From positions 42,234,471-42,298,470 of the forward strand of contig CM063506.1 in NCBI GenBank assembly GCA_032207245.1: a stretch of 64,000 bases of DNA, in the 5' to 3' direction. Below the pieces are notes generated by a model. The model searched no databases and had not been told where the DNA came from. It saw only the letters and a list, made by a program, of their open reading frames with translations. Source of the stretch: Pardosa pseudoannulata. Its lineage: Eukaryota; Arthropoda; Arachnida; Araneae; Lycosidae. Of this stretch, positions 35,505 to 47,754 are shown in pieces. Every line of letters starts with the position of its first letter. Within the stretch, counting starts at the first letter, position 1. The position numbers were made by a program, and so were the translations under genes.

Positions 35505-36184
35505 TTATTTAATAAAACGTAACTAAACTAAATTTTTTCTTTTTGACCTCAGTTGGAATTGACTTCAAATATTTTTTTAAATATTACATTTCGAGGATTT
35601 TGAAGGACGCCGCGCCCTGCCCCTTTTTTTCCTTTTCAAGTTTATATAAATTCTGAAATCAATTAAAAATTGAGAAAGTGCCCTTTTACATAAAACATGC
35701 CATTTCATTCTAAAATGTACCCCTTTTCTGACAAGTCCCCACTGTTCATTTTTTAAAACTATGTGAACACTAGACTTATATAACCCACATCCAACTCAAG
35801 GGTTTATGGATGCGAAAGCCTAAGGCGGGTGGGGAAAACCTTTCAACATTTTTCATTTTAAAGTAATACACTGAATTATTGACTTTAAATTTAAAAACTT
35901 TTTTTATTAGCATTATTTTTATTAAATATTTTCATTGATTTCAAAATTTAATTTGTATAAGAGAGTTGTTTGAATTTAATATATTATAGATTTCCTTTAA
36001 CTTTTTAATGTGATTGCGTGTATTATCTATTCTTTTAAACTATTCGATCTGTGTTTCGTTTTCGTATTTTTTAATATACATAGGAACAAGATTACATCTT
36101 ACTTGCATGTAATGCTGAGGGTTATCTACCATTCCGCATTTACAATTTGGTGAATCTAGTTTCCTAATTCTATACAGTAGGACT
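35505..36184. other. AT-rich sequence, no recognisable gene
   Basis: Nothing recognised. I looked here for the missing left TTAACCC terminus of the piggyBac remnant and did not find it. Confidence 0.35.
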
Positions 36185-36987
36185 ATTGCTGATCTAGAAA
36201 TAGATCACTGGGCGTTCGAGCGTTTTGCCATCATGCCTGGCCTCTAGAGAAACAAGGCATAGCAATAGAAGGTAAAAAATGGTACTGGTGTCTATTCACT
36301 CGAATAATTGATATGGCTGTATTGAATGCAAGTATTCTGCACAAGAATGTTCATAAAGGTGATTTTATGTCCATGAAAGATTTCGGAAGATCTGTAAAAT
36401 ATCTAAAATTGCAAATCGGAAAAAAGGTTTCGAAAGATCGACCTTACAGCTTTCCTTCATCATTAACATCTAATGTCAGTGATGATGTTCGCTTTGATAG
36501 AATGGATCACAAGATGGGACAAAGAAAGGGCCAAAGACGCTGTCGACTTGTAGGGTGCCAAGGAAGGTCCCTAACATATTTGTGAAGTGCGATGCCACTT
36601 TATGCAAGAAATGTTTCATCAAATTACACACTAAACTGTAGAAACAATAAAATTTTGTCTTTTAAAATAACTGAACGTTACTAAGTACATTCTGTAATAT
36701 TGTGAAATTCTGGTCAAATAAACGTTTTTTAAAAGGAAACACATTAGTTTTTATCTATTTGGTTCGTTTCTACCACGTTATTGAAGTACTACTGATTGTT
36801 GTGTATTTGCTAAAATATATCCCCCGAACGCCCAGTGATCTATTTTTAGATCAGCATATTTTTTTATAACTATGGTACGTATTGATAAAATTCGATAATA
36901 ATATTCATGTTAATAGTCAAAGACACCCAATTTATGAATTATATGTCATTATGTCGAAAAAAAATAATTTGGGCGTTAATGGGTTAA
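36185..36987 (+). mobile_element. Truncated piggyBac-like transposon
   Basis: A 32-bp inverted repeat brackets the transposase tail: GCTGATCTAGAAATAGATC onward at 36187-36219 and its inverse at 36824-36855. Each copy contains the palindrome GATCTA-NNNN-TAGATC. The right terminus continues to GGGCGTTAATGGGTTAA, ending in TTAA at 36984-36987. The left counterpart ending in TTAA and about 90 percent of the transposase are missing. Confidence 0.75.
36232..36641 (+). pseudogene. piggyBac transposase C-terminal remnant
   Basis: Translation from 36232 gives HAWPLEKQGIAIEGKKWYW, then CLFTRIIDMAVLNASILHK, a basic middle, SDDVRFDRMDHKMG and QRRCRLVGCQGRS. A frame shift near 36576 restores FVKCDATLCKKCFIKLHTKL before a stop at 36639-36641. 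KKWYWxLFTxxIDxAxxNAxIL and xDxVRFD followed by a Cys-rich tail are characteristic of piggyBac transposases; the Cys pattern here is Cx4C then Cx5Cx2C. The catalytic aspartates lie upstream and are absent, so the remnant is inactive. The plus-strand open frame 36313-36585 is part of it. Confidence 0.9.
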
Positions 36988-37376
36988 AATGTTATTTTGG
37001 AATTGTAACTTTTGTTCAATTATTGACATTATACTACAGTTTGCTCTTCTTTCACTTTTATCCCAACATTCTTGCGAATCTTTATTTATGTTTTCTTTCA
37101 TATATTTTTAAAGTATTGATCCCGGGAGCTGTATAAGTTTATAATTTATTGATTTAGTGCCGTGCTTTACTAAAATATCTGCATATCAGTATTCCCCGTA
37201 TGAGCTTTGATCCAAATTATATTAATTTCACGGTTATTCCTGTTTTTGTATCTCGGTAATTTGATTTCGGTACTCATTGTTTTAGGCTCTTAATTACGAA
37301 AAGACTGTCAGTATATAAATATATATTGTCTTCATTCAATGGTTTTATCTTTCTGAGGGAAACAAGTAGTGAACAC
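36988..37376. other. AT-rich sequence, no recognisable gene
   Basis: No coding homology or repeat structure is recognised. Confidence 0.35.
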
Positions 37377-37534
37377 TACACTACGGTTTACTGCTTAGCA
37401 ACATAAGAGCGAATGAGACAGGGACCTACTGCTTAAAGCCGATTCCGAATGGCTACGAGCATTCAGGCCAACAACTGGTCCACGAACTCTGATATCGAAG
37501 AGCGAGTCTTCCCATTCCACCATCGTTCGGCTGA
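37377..37534 (-). mobile_element. SINE-A, diverged
   Basis: On the minus strand: CAGCCGAACGATGGTGGAATG, a decayed B box, GAATGCTCGTAGCCATTCGG, AATCGGCTTTAAGCAGTAGG and CCCTGTCTCATTCGCTC. Direct repeats could not be identified and the tail is lost. Confidence 0.75.
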
Positions 37535-38504
37535 ATTGGAAAAGGTATAAAAAATATATTTATATACAGTTAACTGTTTATTTATTCCGTTTATTTGTAT
37601 AAAATGGCATAATAGATTAAAAACAATTTTTTTAATAGGGTATAAAATAAAAATTTGGAAAGTTTATAACGAGTTGACCTCCGAAAAGATGTGTACATGT
37701 GTGTAAGCACGCGTGCATGCGGGAACACAAGCAAGAACAATCAATATTTTCACTTTTCTGCCAATACGTTCCATACCAAACGATCGCTCTCATTTTATTT
37801 ACTATCTCTTTATACACATATATAAATATATTTATTTACTATAAATAAATATATTTATATATGTGTAAGAAGAACATAATTTTCATAACATATCTGTATA
37901 TCGCCTGAGATATATATATCTTATGGATTATGTATATGTTTATATTTGAAAGAGCAATATAATTATATATGTATATACATATGCAAAACGATGAAAATTA
38001 ATCCGATAGTCACATATCATTAAGCCCTTATTATATTTACTTGCCGGGGTTTGCTGGACAAGGAGAAGCCTAAGAAGTTAGACTAATTGAAGATGCTGCA
38101 GTAGTGGCACATTGAAGAGAATCAGAAGTCCGAGTAGAACTTAAATTTTATTTTAGTTAAGAGAACGACATGCGTTTCAAAGGCAAAAGATAGAATAATC
38201 ATCGAAATACATGCTGGAATGGGGTTGGACCCCAGAGAGAAACGGAGACGAAATCTTTCCAAGAGAAAGTAGCTTTGTCGGCGTTATTAACAAAAAAAAA
38301 GGGAACTTAAATCATTGAAAACCAAGGACAGCTGGAAAATATGGAGAGTGGGTAGAAAATTCGCATTTATTGCAGAGAAAGTTTTGCAAAATGGGACTCT
38401 CTTTTAATTAAGATATTTTGTAGCTAGTAAAATAGATTTGAAGAAAGAAGAATGGGAAAGCGGAGAATTTTTACGAGATCTTAAATTGTAATAACTTTGA
38501 TATA
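37535..38504. other. AT-rich sequence, no recognisable gene
   Basis: A loose inverted AT stretch, TATATAAATATATTTATTTA and its inverse, lies at about 37820-37865; it forms a perfect-looking AT palindrome but in a composition where that is expected. Nothing else is recognised. Confidence 0.35.
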
Positions 38505-38976
38505 TCTTTATATATAAAATTCTGCTGTCCATGTGTTTGTAATAGAACTGCTCCTAAACGGCTGGATTAATTTTGATGAAATTTTGTGTATGTAATTGTT
38601 TCTAAGAATGGTTTAGACTCACAATTTCATCCGATAGAAAATGTTTTTTTATAAAAAATTCCAGAATTACGCGCCAATTGAGATTATTAAAATGCCGCTT
38701 GAAAATCTTTACTGACAACGTATCTGTAATGCAGCGGTCAGCGCCACGGGCTTCAGTATGAGTCCCAGAATAGAATCCCCGTACAGGTGATGTGGGAATT
38801 TTAGTTTAATCTAATTACGTTTGTGATGACTGTACGCGTGGTGGCATCGAGTATTTTTAAAATATTTTTTTCCTTACTTTTCCACCAAATCGGTCACAAC
38901 AGTTTATTTAAAAACATTTTACAATTTTTGGCAATTTACAACATTAAAACAGAACAACGTCTGTCGGGTCGTCTAG
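38505..38976 (+). mobile_element. Non-autonomous Helitron with tRNA-like box, 472 bp
   Basis: Starts TCTTTATATATAAAATTCTG and ends ACGTCTGTCGGGTCGTCTAG, inserted between host A (38504) and T (38977) as Helitrons do. The segment CTCCTAAACGGCTGGATTAA near the start and the TCTGTCGGGTC end are known from arthropod Helitron families. In the middle, 38733-38783 looks tRNA-like: an A-box-like GCAGCGGTCAGCGCC and a B-box-like AGAATAGAATCCCCG. No RepHel coding sequence. Confidence 0.8.
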
Positions 38977-40138
38977 TTACATATATATTATAAATAACTA
39001 TATATGCACACAAACATAAAGAATTGTAAAAGTGAAAGTATTTATACGAAAACCTACAGCTGAAGCCATTTTGTAAATGCAACCTTAAAAGCATGCAACA
39101 TTTGATAACATATTAATTGCAATGCAGCAATAACTGTTTTCAGTCCCTGGGCACAAATGCAAATGCATAGAGTTTCTTGTTTACTTAAATTACAGAAAGC
39201 TTTCAATCAATTTCCCCGAGACAAGAAACAGATGTAGAAAACTAGTAAAACAAAACTAAAGAAAAGAAATTTTACCAGGCACTGCAACTCTCGAGAAATA
39301 TGATCACATGCACGAACAGTTCAACGAAAATAAATCGAAAATTTTTCAGGAAAAGTTTTTAAAGGGGGACAAAGAACTACTATATTTTCCTCCTAAAAAA
39401 AAATAAGAAAAAATCAGAAAAAAATGGAAAGAAAGAAAAAGAAATTCGAGGAACAAGAATAATTTAATTTTTAAACTTTGAAAAAAAAAATGGAATACGC
39501 ACATCATTAGGCTTATCGCAATATTTTCAATGGTCTGAGATACCGTGCATTAAGTTATAGAAGAGTAATGGAATGGAATAAAAACAGACGGCAGAAAACC
39601 ACTGGATAAAATTCAGGCTTATCTGTTTAGTACTGAATGGATATTACGATATGACGCTGATGTTTAACATAAAAAGAATTTTTTGCAAGCACAAAATATC
39701 ACAAAGTAATACAAAAAATAAGATTTATTAGCACAATTAACCAAACATAAAATAAAACTATTAGGTAGAGTGGGGAAAGGAAAAGTAATAATGTTCTGTT
39801 TTGGATAATTTGAAATATATTTTACTAAAAAGACAAATTTTAGTATTGGTTAATATTCATAAGCTAAATAACTGCCAACCTTTATCCAACAGGATCAGAG
39901 AACAATGAGAATTAGTTACAAACACTTGGACTTGGAAAAGGCTTCAAAGGCTTCAAAGGTGGTGATGCAACTGGACCATATGGGCCGAGCCCTTCAATCC
40001 AGAGGCTTCTGTCAGTAAGCACAAAAATGACAACGAGCGAAAAATAAACACATAAAAGAGCAAAGAGATAGAAGGGTGGATTCGTGAGTTCATAACACAA
40101 AACTAGAGAGTAGAGAGTTTAGGGATAGAAAAACATAA
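38977..40138. other. AT-rich, purine-rich sequence
   Basis: A/G-rich stretches at about 39390-39450. The frame 39912-40100 on the minus strand has no domain I recognise. Confidence 0.35.
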
Positions 40139-40500
40139 AATATTTTTGTGGCCAGTGACATCCGTACGAAAAAAGCCGAAAAAGTAGAATAAAATTGAAC
40201 AAGATCGAAAAAATTAAAAAGTTTTGGAAAAATAAAAATATAAGTTTTAAAAATAAATAAATTGTACTAAAAATCCAAAAAGGGCCTAAATAATAATTTT
40301 TAAATAGAACAGTAATTTTTATTAACTTAGTTTAGGTGTTATAGATTTTTGTTTATTGAATAATAATGATCAGAAACGAGAAAGTTGAAAATTTTGAGAA
40401 AATAAAAATAAACGTTTTAAAAATAAATTAATTGCATTAAAAATCCGAAAAGGGCCTAAATAATGATAAATAAACGTAAAAACTTGGAAAAGGTATTTAT
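40139..40500. repeat. 170-bp direct duplication, part of a dispersed repeat
   Basis: AAATCC(A/G)AAAAGGGCCTAAAT occurs at 40272 and 40442 with matching AT-rich text before each. The adjoining 40139-40180 (TGGCCAGTGACATCCGTACG) is the inverse of 51266-51300 (CTACGGATGTCCCTGGCCAC), so a longer dispersed repeat is present at both sites. Confidence 0.6.
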
Positions 40501-41196
40501 ATTGTTTTAAAATAAAAGTTTCTCTTGTATAGAAATTCGGGTAATTACTGACTTTATTTTGTAAACCTAAACTTTAGAAGGTATCTGTCATTTCAAAATA
40601 AAAATAAAAAAAAAAATTAAAAAAAAATTAAAACTTTAAGAATGTGAAAATTTAAACTAATTATCCTTTATCGTGGTATAAATCAAAATATATTGCTCGT
40701 TTAAAACTAATGGAGGTTGATAGAATGGGAAGATAATTAGTTTCTATTTGATATAAAAATTAGCTTCTAATTTATTTTGTAGGTATTGCATCTCTATTGT
40801 TATCTTCGTGTACATATTGTTTTATTAAAAATCTGTTGCTCCCTATAACAAATGTAAATATTTTTTATACAGTTAGGATCCTTATTAATAATGTATAAAA
40901 AAATTTATTCAAAACAGAACTGTATATTCTATCATGAATCAAAAATAAAATGTTCTAATGAAGACGTTGCAGCTCAAAAGGTACCTTGTTCTTTACATAG
41001 TTTTAAATCGCTAAATTTCCTGTTGTTGTTTCTGATGCTACTTGAACAGTCCAAGCACGATTGAGCCATACGCTACTCGTATTAAAACAAAGGGGCTCGC
41101 TACTCGTAATTTTAAAGCAGGGACCAAGCAGAAGACCCATAGACTTGGCTTGCCACCTTTAGAGGCATCGATTGAGAACTTGGAGTACATTGTGAC
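40501..41196. other. AT-rich sequence, no recognisable gene
   Basis: Nothing recognised up to 41040; 41040-41196 may be a diverged body of the SINE-C copy that follows, since it adjoins that copy's head on the 3' side. Confidence 0.3.
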
Positions 41197-41320
41197 CTCG
41201 AAAATCTGTTACGTGTCCCAGTGACCTTTAACACGGAGGATCTTAGTCTGGCTCGAGCTCCAAATCCGCAACCTCTCAATTACGAGATCGTTGTCTTTGC
41301 CGACTGAGATACCGAGGCTC
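41197..41320 (-). mobile_element. SINE-C head fragment
   Basis: On the minus strand GCCTCGGTATCTCAGTCGGC (A-box-like) is followed by AAAGACAACGATCTCGTAAT, then GGAGCTCGAGCCAGAC near the B-box position. CGTTGTCTTTGCC and ACGAGATCG are shared with the copies at 28671-29062 and 61588-62222. It is the best-preserved A box of the family here. Confidence 0.65.
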
Positions 41321-41349
41321 TACTAAATTTCATACATTGAAATCGTATA

Positions 41350-42185
41350 AAAGCAAGACTCATTTTCAAGAACCGAATATACCTCGAGAGCGGCGGTATG
41401 GCAACTGTAGATCAAAAATAACCTAGCTATAACAATGCCAGCACTGGACTATCTTCAACATGAATCCCTGGGACCTACTTATGAGAAAAATGTGGGTCCG
41501 GCAAAATAAAATGAGAAATTTTGACGAAGTTGGGCCTCGTTATTACAAATTTGCGTAAAAATCTGACTAGCACGTAAACGCGAACCACGTTATAACAATA
41601 TTCATTTGCATAAGAACAAAGACTCGTTTACGAGAGCTGCCTGTATATGCCTCGAGAGTGGCGCTATGCCCACTCTTGGTTAAAGAACCTGACTATAACG
41701 ATGTTCAACTGAACTATCCGCAACCTGAGTCCCTGGGACCTACTTATGAGAAAAATGTGGGTCCTTGCTATACCCCCGCGAACCCTCCTATAATAATATT
41801 CATTTGTATTAGAACAAAGACACGTTTACGAGAACCATTTGTATATGCCCCAAAAATGGAGCTATGGCCACTCTTGGTTAAAGAACCTGACTATAACGAT
41901 GTTAGCTCTGAATTAGCCGCAACCTGAGTCCCAAGGACTCAATGAGAAAAATGTTTACAACGAAATAAATAAAATGAGATATTTTGCCGAAGTTGCGTCC
42001 CGTTATTACAAATTTGCGTAAAATATCCGCTATAGCGCGTAAACGCGAACCTTACTGTAACAACATTTATTTGCATAAGATTCACAAGACTCATTTACGA
42101 GAGCCGCCTGTATATAACAAGATAATGTGCCTCGAGAGCGGCGCTATGGCAACTCTTCTTCAAAAGATAACCTGACTAAAACAAT
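41350..42185. repeat. Tandem array, ~200-280-bp units, four copies
   Basis: The landmark CCTCGAGAGNGGCGNTATGNC occurs at 41382, 41650, 41848 (diverged) and 42130, spacings of 268, 198 and 282 bp. Other shared blocks are GAACCTGACTATAACGATGT, CCTGGGACCTACTTATGAG, GTAAACGCGAACC and GACTCATTTACGAGAGC. One unit has an internal deletion. Open frames at 41658-41927 and 41984-42175 are translations of the unit. It is richer in G+C than the flanks. Confidence 0.85.
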
Positions 42186-43666
42186 ATTTTTTAAGGTCGT
42201 AACAATATCATGATAGATTGATTTTACTGTATTAAAAACAACTTTAAAGATACAAAAAGTAAAATTTTCCCTTTTTTTCCCCAAAAAGGAAAATAATGAT
42301 ATAACCACGCAAATAAATTTAAAATATATACAAGAAATACAAACCACAAACATCAAATACGGATGGAATAAGCGGTTATGAAAGTCAACATCGTACACGC
42401 CTCATTGGCTACACAAAACCGCGCATTTGTAAAGATTTATGGCGTACAGCCCTCAGTATATGCACCATATATGTTTCTTTCGCCCCAGAATATATTTTTT
42501 TTCTTTTAAGTTATGTGGTTTCCAATGATTTAAATGAGAAAAATATTCATCGAAAAACATTAAATATGAGTTTAGATGAAGAATGGCGGTAATATAGGAC
42601 ATCATCAGAGAGACATAATATACATAGTAAATATTATAAAAGGCATTAATTTTTTTTTTTTTAATTTTTTTTAGACTGTCTCTATTTTTATTTTCCAAAT
42701 TGCCTTCCATCAAGATCACAAGCTTCTACTCTAACATTTGAATACTAGCTGGTGATCTAGATTTTTGAACGCATTTAGAAGTAGTAAAAAAAAAAAAAAA
42801 ATGGAAATAATTTTTAAAATAAAGAGCTGTAAAGAGAAGCAACATTGTTCGAAAGTTACTATGTGATAAAAAGTAGAAACATTTATTTTCTCCCAACTTA
42901 GGTGCTTAGATTTAGTGATGCAAGTTTTAACTTTTCTCCTCTCGTTAAATTTAAATGAGCTGGATACTTTTGCAGATGATAAATTTTTAACTTTGTAATT
43001 TACAATCGAGGAGGATTGGTAACTTTGTTTCTTCCTTTCATAAGAAAAAATACTGAAAATAAATAAAAGAGTGGATTTGAAATATCGAAGCATAAAATTA
43101 AGGTATCTGGACTTCCTTTACCATATTGATATAAATTTTTAATTACGAGGTATTTTCCACAATACTAGATCAGACTTTTTTTTCCTTAATTTGCTCTTTC
43201 GAGTTCACCGTTTTTAATGTTTATTCAAGCTTTAAGTTTATAACAAATTTAATATGTAACCTAAGAAAACATTTTTACCAAATTTAATATGTGACCTTGT
43301 AGTTTCGAGTATTTATCAAAACTTACAAATACCTATTGTATAAATAAATGTATGCTGTGTTGTCAAAGCTTAGTTATGAATCATTCCAATTACCAACCGG
43401 ACTCACATAGCCGTAGGCTTATTACTACTCAACAATCTTTTACAAATTGTTCACATTTTTTTTTTCATCGTTCACAGAGAAAAACTATTTATCAAGTCAG
43501 TTTTTAATGCTCTAGTATCTAAACAAATACAAGCGTAAATATTATAGATTTGATGTCAGATTATAAAAAAAATCTTAAAAGGAATCAGATGTGGCAAAGA
43601 ATTTTATTACGAAAAAAGGTTATTTAAACTTTATTTTCCTTTTGCAAAAGCTAAAATTGATGTGCC
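42186..43666. other. AT-rich sequence, no recognisable gene
   Basis: Minus-strand frames 42144-42398, 42453-42719 and 42731-43093 (120 residues) are K/N/F/Y-rich and lack recognised domains. Confidence 0.4.
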
Positions 43667-44181
43667 TTCTAATGCTGCTGAAGTCCATTACTCATGAAAT
43701 AAAAATTAGATAAATAAATAAATATGATGTTAAAAAAATTATGAAGTATAAGAAAAGGTATTCTTGATTTAAATCAACGATTTTAAAAATCCTGAGGTTT
43801 AAATCATAATTTATATCAAAGTAACAAATCAACCAATTCTGTAACATTTCAACCAATTCTGAGTTACTGTACCTTCTTTCAAAAAATTTTTACGGAGTGT
43901 AAAAAAAGCATTCTTGATTTAAATCAATGATTTTAAAAATCCTGAGGTTTAAATCGTAATTTATATCAAAGTAACAAATCAACCAATTCTGTATCATTTC
44001 ACCAATTCTGAGTTACTGTACCTTCTAATGCGGCTAGTGAAGTCCGTCAATAAAAAAGTCAACTTAAAAAATCCGCAAAGAGTGCAAAAAAAATATAAAT
44101 TCTTAATTTAAATTACTCATTTTTTAAATCAATGATTTAAATCGTAATTTAAATATAAGTGATATAACTCAATCAACCCTG
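43667..44181. mobile_element. hAT-like terminal region with 151-bp tandem repeats
   Basis: Units starting ATTCTTGATTTAAATCAAYG lie at 43760 and 43911 (period 151), with a diverged third at about 44099. TTCTAATGCNGCT and GAAGTCC flank the pair at 43667 and 44022. The block ends at 44181 with AATCAACCCTG, the inverse of CAGGGTTGATT, which resembles a hAT terminus and the GATTTAAATCA-rich ends of the element at 55702-56754. A left terminus was not found. Confidence 0.5.
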
Positions 44182-45248
44182 TTAAAAAAGGTATTCAGAA
44201 TTAATTTTCAATTTAATCAAAGATGGATAGAATCAAATTTACAAAACTGTTGCAACGCTTAGTAAATTATTTCTACAGACATCTGCAGAGGGGATAAAAG
44301 GTAAACGCTTTTCCGCAGTTTGCACTTGGTCCAGGCATACACCTGTATCTGCCAATCAATCAAAACCTACATCTACCCTCTCTCACAATACTATGAAATG
44401 CTTTTCAAGAAAATCTTTTTCAATCCTGTTTATTTGTTGACCAAAAGAATAGATAGGCAAATATATTTGATCTGAATGTCACACTCTTAATAAACTAATG
44501 TTTATTTATCCTATTAGAGAAGAAAAAAATTGTTTCTCCTACAATCAATTTCTTAAAACACTAAGTAGTCTTAATAACCAAGTTGTAACTTTAAATATTC
44601 AAAACTACATGTAAGGAGTAAAAAAACAGCTTTTTTATTTTTTTTTCAAATTATCCAACCAACGTTTTATGTTGTAAAATTAACTTTGTCAAGTTTATTA
44701 TACAACTACCAGTTATAAAAAAAAATTATCACGCTATTTAAATTCGTCTCGTGGCAAAATGCTTAGGAAATAGAATTTTACCGTATAAAAGTTCTACCAC
44801 TCCAGCAGAAGAATGAAAGTTTATTTTTAATATAATGAATATTTTTAACCTAAGATTTCATAGACTACACAGTATAAAAAGTATATAATATTTCAACAAT
44901 TTTAAAAGTTAGCTGTTTCATTGGTGTTTATCCATTTTTTTTCATTAGTGTTATTAGGTGTTTTATAGCTGTTTTCAATGGTGATCAATGGATACAATTT
45001 ATGAAAAAAAAAAGAAAAATTTTGTGGTAAGGGATTTATATGGTATATGTAAACAAATGAAGCTTTATATAATGTATAAAGCTAATCGTCATGACTTCAC
45101 ATAATGTATCTGCTGAATAAATAAAGTGCCAGGCTCGAAAAATCATAAAATATTGATAATATTGATAAAATTGTAAATAATAGCAGATTATCTAAACTTT
45201 GATAGATAGTTTATAAGAATACCATCTACCTTTGTTGAAATACTTGCG

Positions 45249-45251
<3 letters not shown>
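44182..45251. other. AT-rich sequence, no recognisable gene
   Basis: No coding homology or repeat structure is recognised. Confidence 0.35.

Positions 45252-45287
<36 letters not shown>
45252..45287. repeat. Poly(A) tract, 36 bases
   Basis: An uninterrupted run of A followed by ATTAG. No recognisable retroposed body precedes it. Confidence 0.9.
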
Positions 45288-45289
<2 letters not shown>

Positions 45290-45689
45290 AGAAACTTTTT
45301 TTTTTTAACTTTTTCTAAAAAAGGAGACTAAACATTTTATAGGGAATTGACGCACAAGAAAATAGTGAATGGCAAACAAAATATTACACATATACCCCGT
45401 TACAGTGAAGCGGGCTTAACTATAAGTTCACTTTACTTGTAGGTTCACTGCAGTTTTGTTGACAACACTGAAAATTTTAAGCTTTTAATGTCGGTTTCCT
45501 TGGAACTTGGAACTGGAATAACAATTTACTAACAAATTACTATATACTTAAACAATTTAATATTTTATTAGAAAATTAAAAACGAAATACTGTACTTGCT
45601 GTTTTATTACATCCTACTAAAAAAATCGCATTTTATGATCAAGAATTTGATTTTAAATGAGAGAAATTTAATACAAAGTTGACCATCCA

Positions 45690-45746
45690 AAAAAATAAAT
45701 AAATAAATAAAATAAATAAATAAAAATAAATAAATAAATAAATAAT
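45690..45746. repeat. (AAAT)n microsatellite
   Basis: Imperfect AAAT tetramers over about 55 bases with two extra A insertions. Confidence 0.9.
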
Positions 45747-47754
45747 ACATACAAACGCACGCTCGCACATATAAGATTCTAATTTTATACTACTGCTTAG
45801 AATACCTAAAACATAACATCCAAATTTGTTGACATTCTCATAGAAATTTAATGATTCACGGTTAATTTTATCTTTTTATGCCAAAATGCTATGAGGTTGG
45901 ATTGTCCAAAATATTCCAAGCAAAATCTAGCAATAAATTTTCGAAAACTTGTTCATCTGACAGAACAAAACACGATATACGAGATAACAGAAGTAATGAA
46001 CGAGATTATTCTTAGAAATATTTAAGTTTTACAATCAACTGCTTATTTACCTCAGTAAATACAAATCCCCTCCCTTCCAGCAAAAAAGCAAATGTATAAA
46101 TAATACGTCTCACAACACGGGTAAACAATGATTTTACACAGTTCTTTGTTTGATCAAACGAAATCATCACCCGGGGCCAAGTAACGAGGTGACTCACCCT
46201 CAAAAAAATTCTAATTCCGGCTAGGTAAAAACTGGTTTACCTTGTCCTAGACCACTCAGCACCACCGTTCTGTTTGCTCTTCAATTTATAGTCTGAAGTA
46301 CCACAGCAGGGGAGGGGGGAAATTCTTTATACACTAATTTGTTACCTGGAGAGTGGAGGCACGGAAAGTAAAGGCAGTAGTTAAATATTTCTGCACCCAA
46401 CAAAGAAAGGAAAGTTCTCGAAACGGAAGACGGTTTGTACGCGTTTCTTACATTTGTGCTACTTTAAAAGTAATTTACAGATTTATGATCTTATTTTAAC
46501 TGCTCTATTTACAGTTGAATGAAAAGTTACCTTTTTCCAAAAGATTATACAATAAAAATATTCTGTATAAATTTTAATTTCGTTCTCTGAAACTACACTT
46601 CTGCTAACAACAAACGACTATTAACTTCTTTAATTCCAGATTAATTTATATAGATTTCCCGCCAATAAATGGCTTTTTATGGCTTTTTATTTTAATATGA
46701 AGATGGTATGCAACAAAACTGATGTTTCGAAATATGACAGAATGCTTTTTGGAGAATGAGAGCATCGATATCATCTCCTTTACTGATTTAAACGATTTAA
46801 TTTTCTAAACATAAGCTTAAAAAAGTAACAAGATAAACTTCTAGACCCCCCCCCTAAAAAAACACCTGAATTTTTAAATAAATGTCACTTAAAACCTATA
46901 GATATTAGACCAGCGATTCTCCCACTTGGACAACAGGACAAATAGTTTTAAAAATTAAACATTTTTATGTAAATTATAGAGGTTTCCAGATTATTTTTAG
47001 AAGAAATTTAATAAATGGAAACACTGGACAACTGAAAACGATAACCCGTAATTTAATTGGAACACTAATCAAAAAAGATTCACCATTTCTGCTTTAGAGC
47101 AAAACTTCCTCATTTCTCTTTAATTCAGAACATCGTTTAAAATCTTCCAAAAGTTCAGCCATTCAAGCCGGAGAGACGTGCCTTACATTAAGTGTAAAAC
47201 AATAGGCTATTCCATCTGGCCGAACGCTACTAAAAATTGAAACAGATGAAAACCCGATAACATCCAGGTCTAATATCTGACAACACTTCTTAAGTAACTG
47301 CGATTTTTATTTCAGCACTGCACGCTCCCGAAGAAAAGATAAATAACTCACAGAAATGGAATCAATGTAGTATCTCGCAGATAACGGCTTCAAGTTCATG
47401 ACGCAAATGCAGATCTACGTCATAAGCCTTTCCGAAACGCGTGTACAGCGAAGAAAACAGGATGCCCATTCATAAATACATTTTTTACTATATGTGAGGA
47501 TTGTGACATTCACTGCAGGGTTTCTTTTTTCTTTATAACGAATTGAGACTTTTTTTTTTTCTTTTAGAAGCATATTTTGTTTTGTCCGCAAACTGGAATA
47601 ATCTTAATTACGCATCAACCATTCATTGTAAACAGACTTGGCATATTTATTTTTCCTCCCAAGCAAACGTGAGACGCCGAAAACACTAAAATGAAAACAG
47701 TTCAGGCCTTACTCGATCAACATTATATATTATCGGTAAACTACTGTAGGCATT
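45747..47754. other. AT-rich sequence, no recognisable gene
   Basis: A poly-C stretch at 46846-46854 and scattered A/T runs only. The minus-strand frame 46012-46203 has no recognised domain. Confidence 0.4.

Noticed and set aside
37800..37865. AT palindrome TATATAAATATATTTATTTA and inverse
   Set aside because: Composition is almost pure A/T, so such symmetry is expected by chance.
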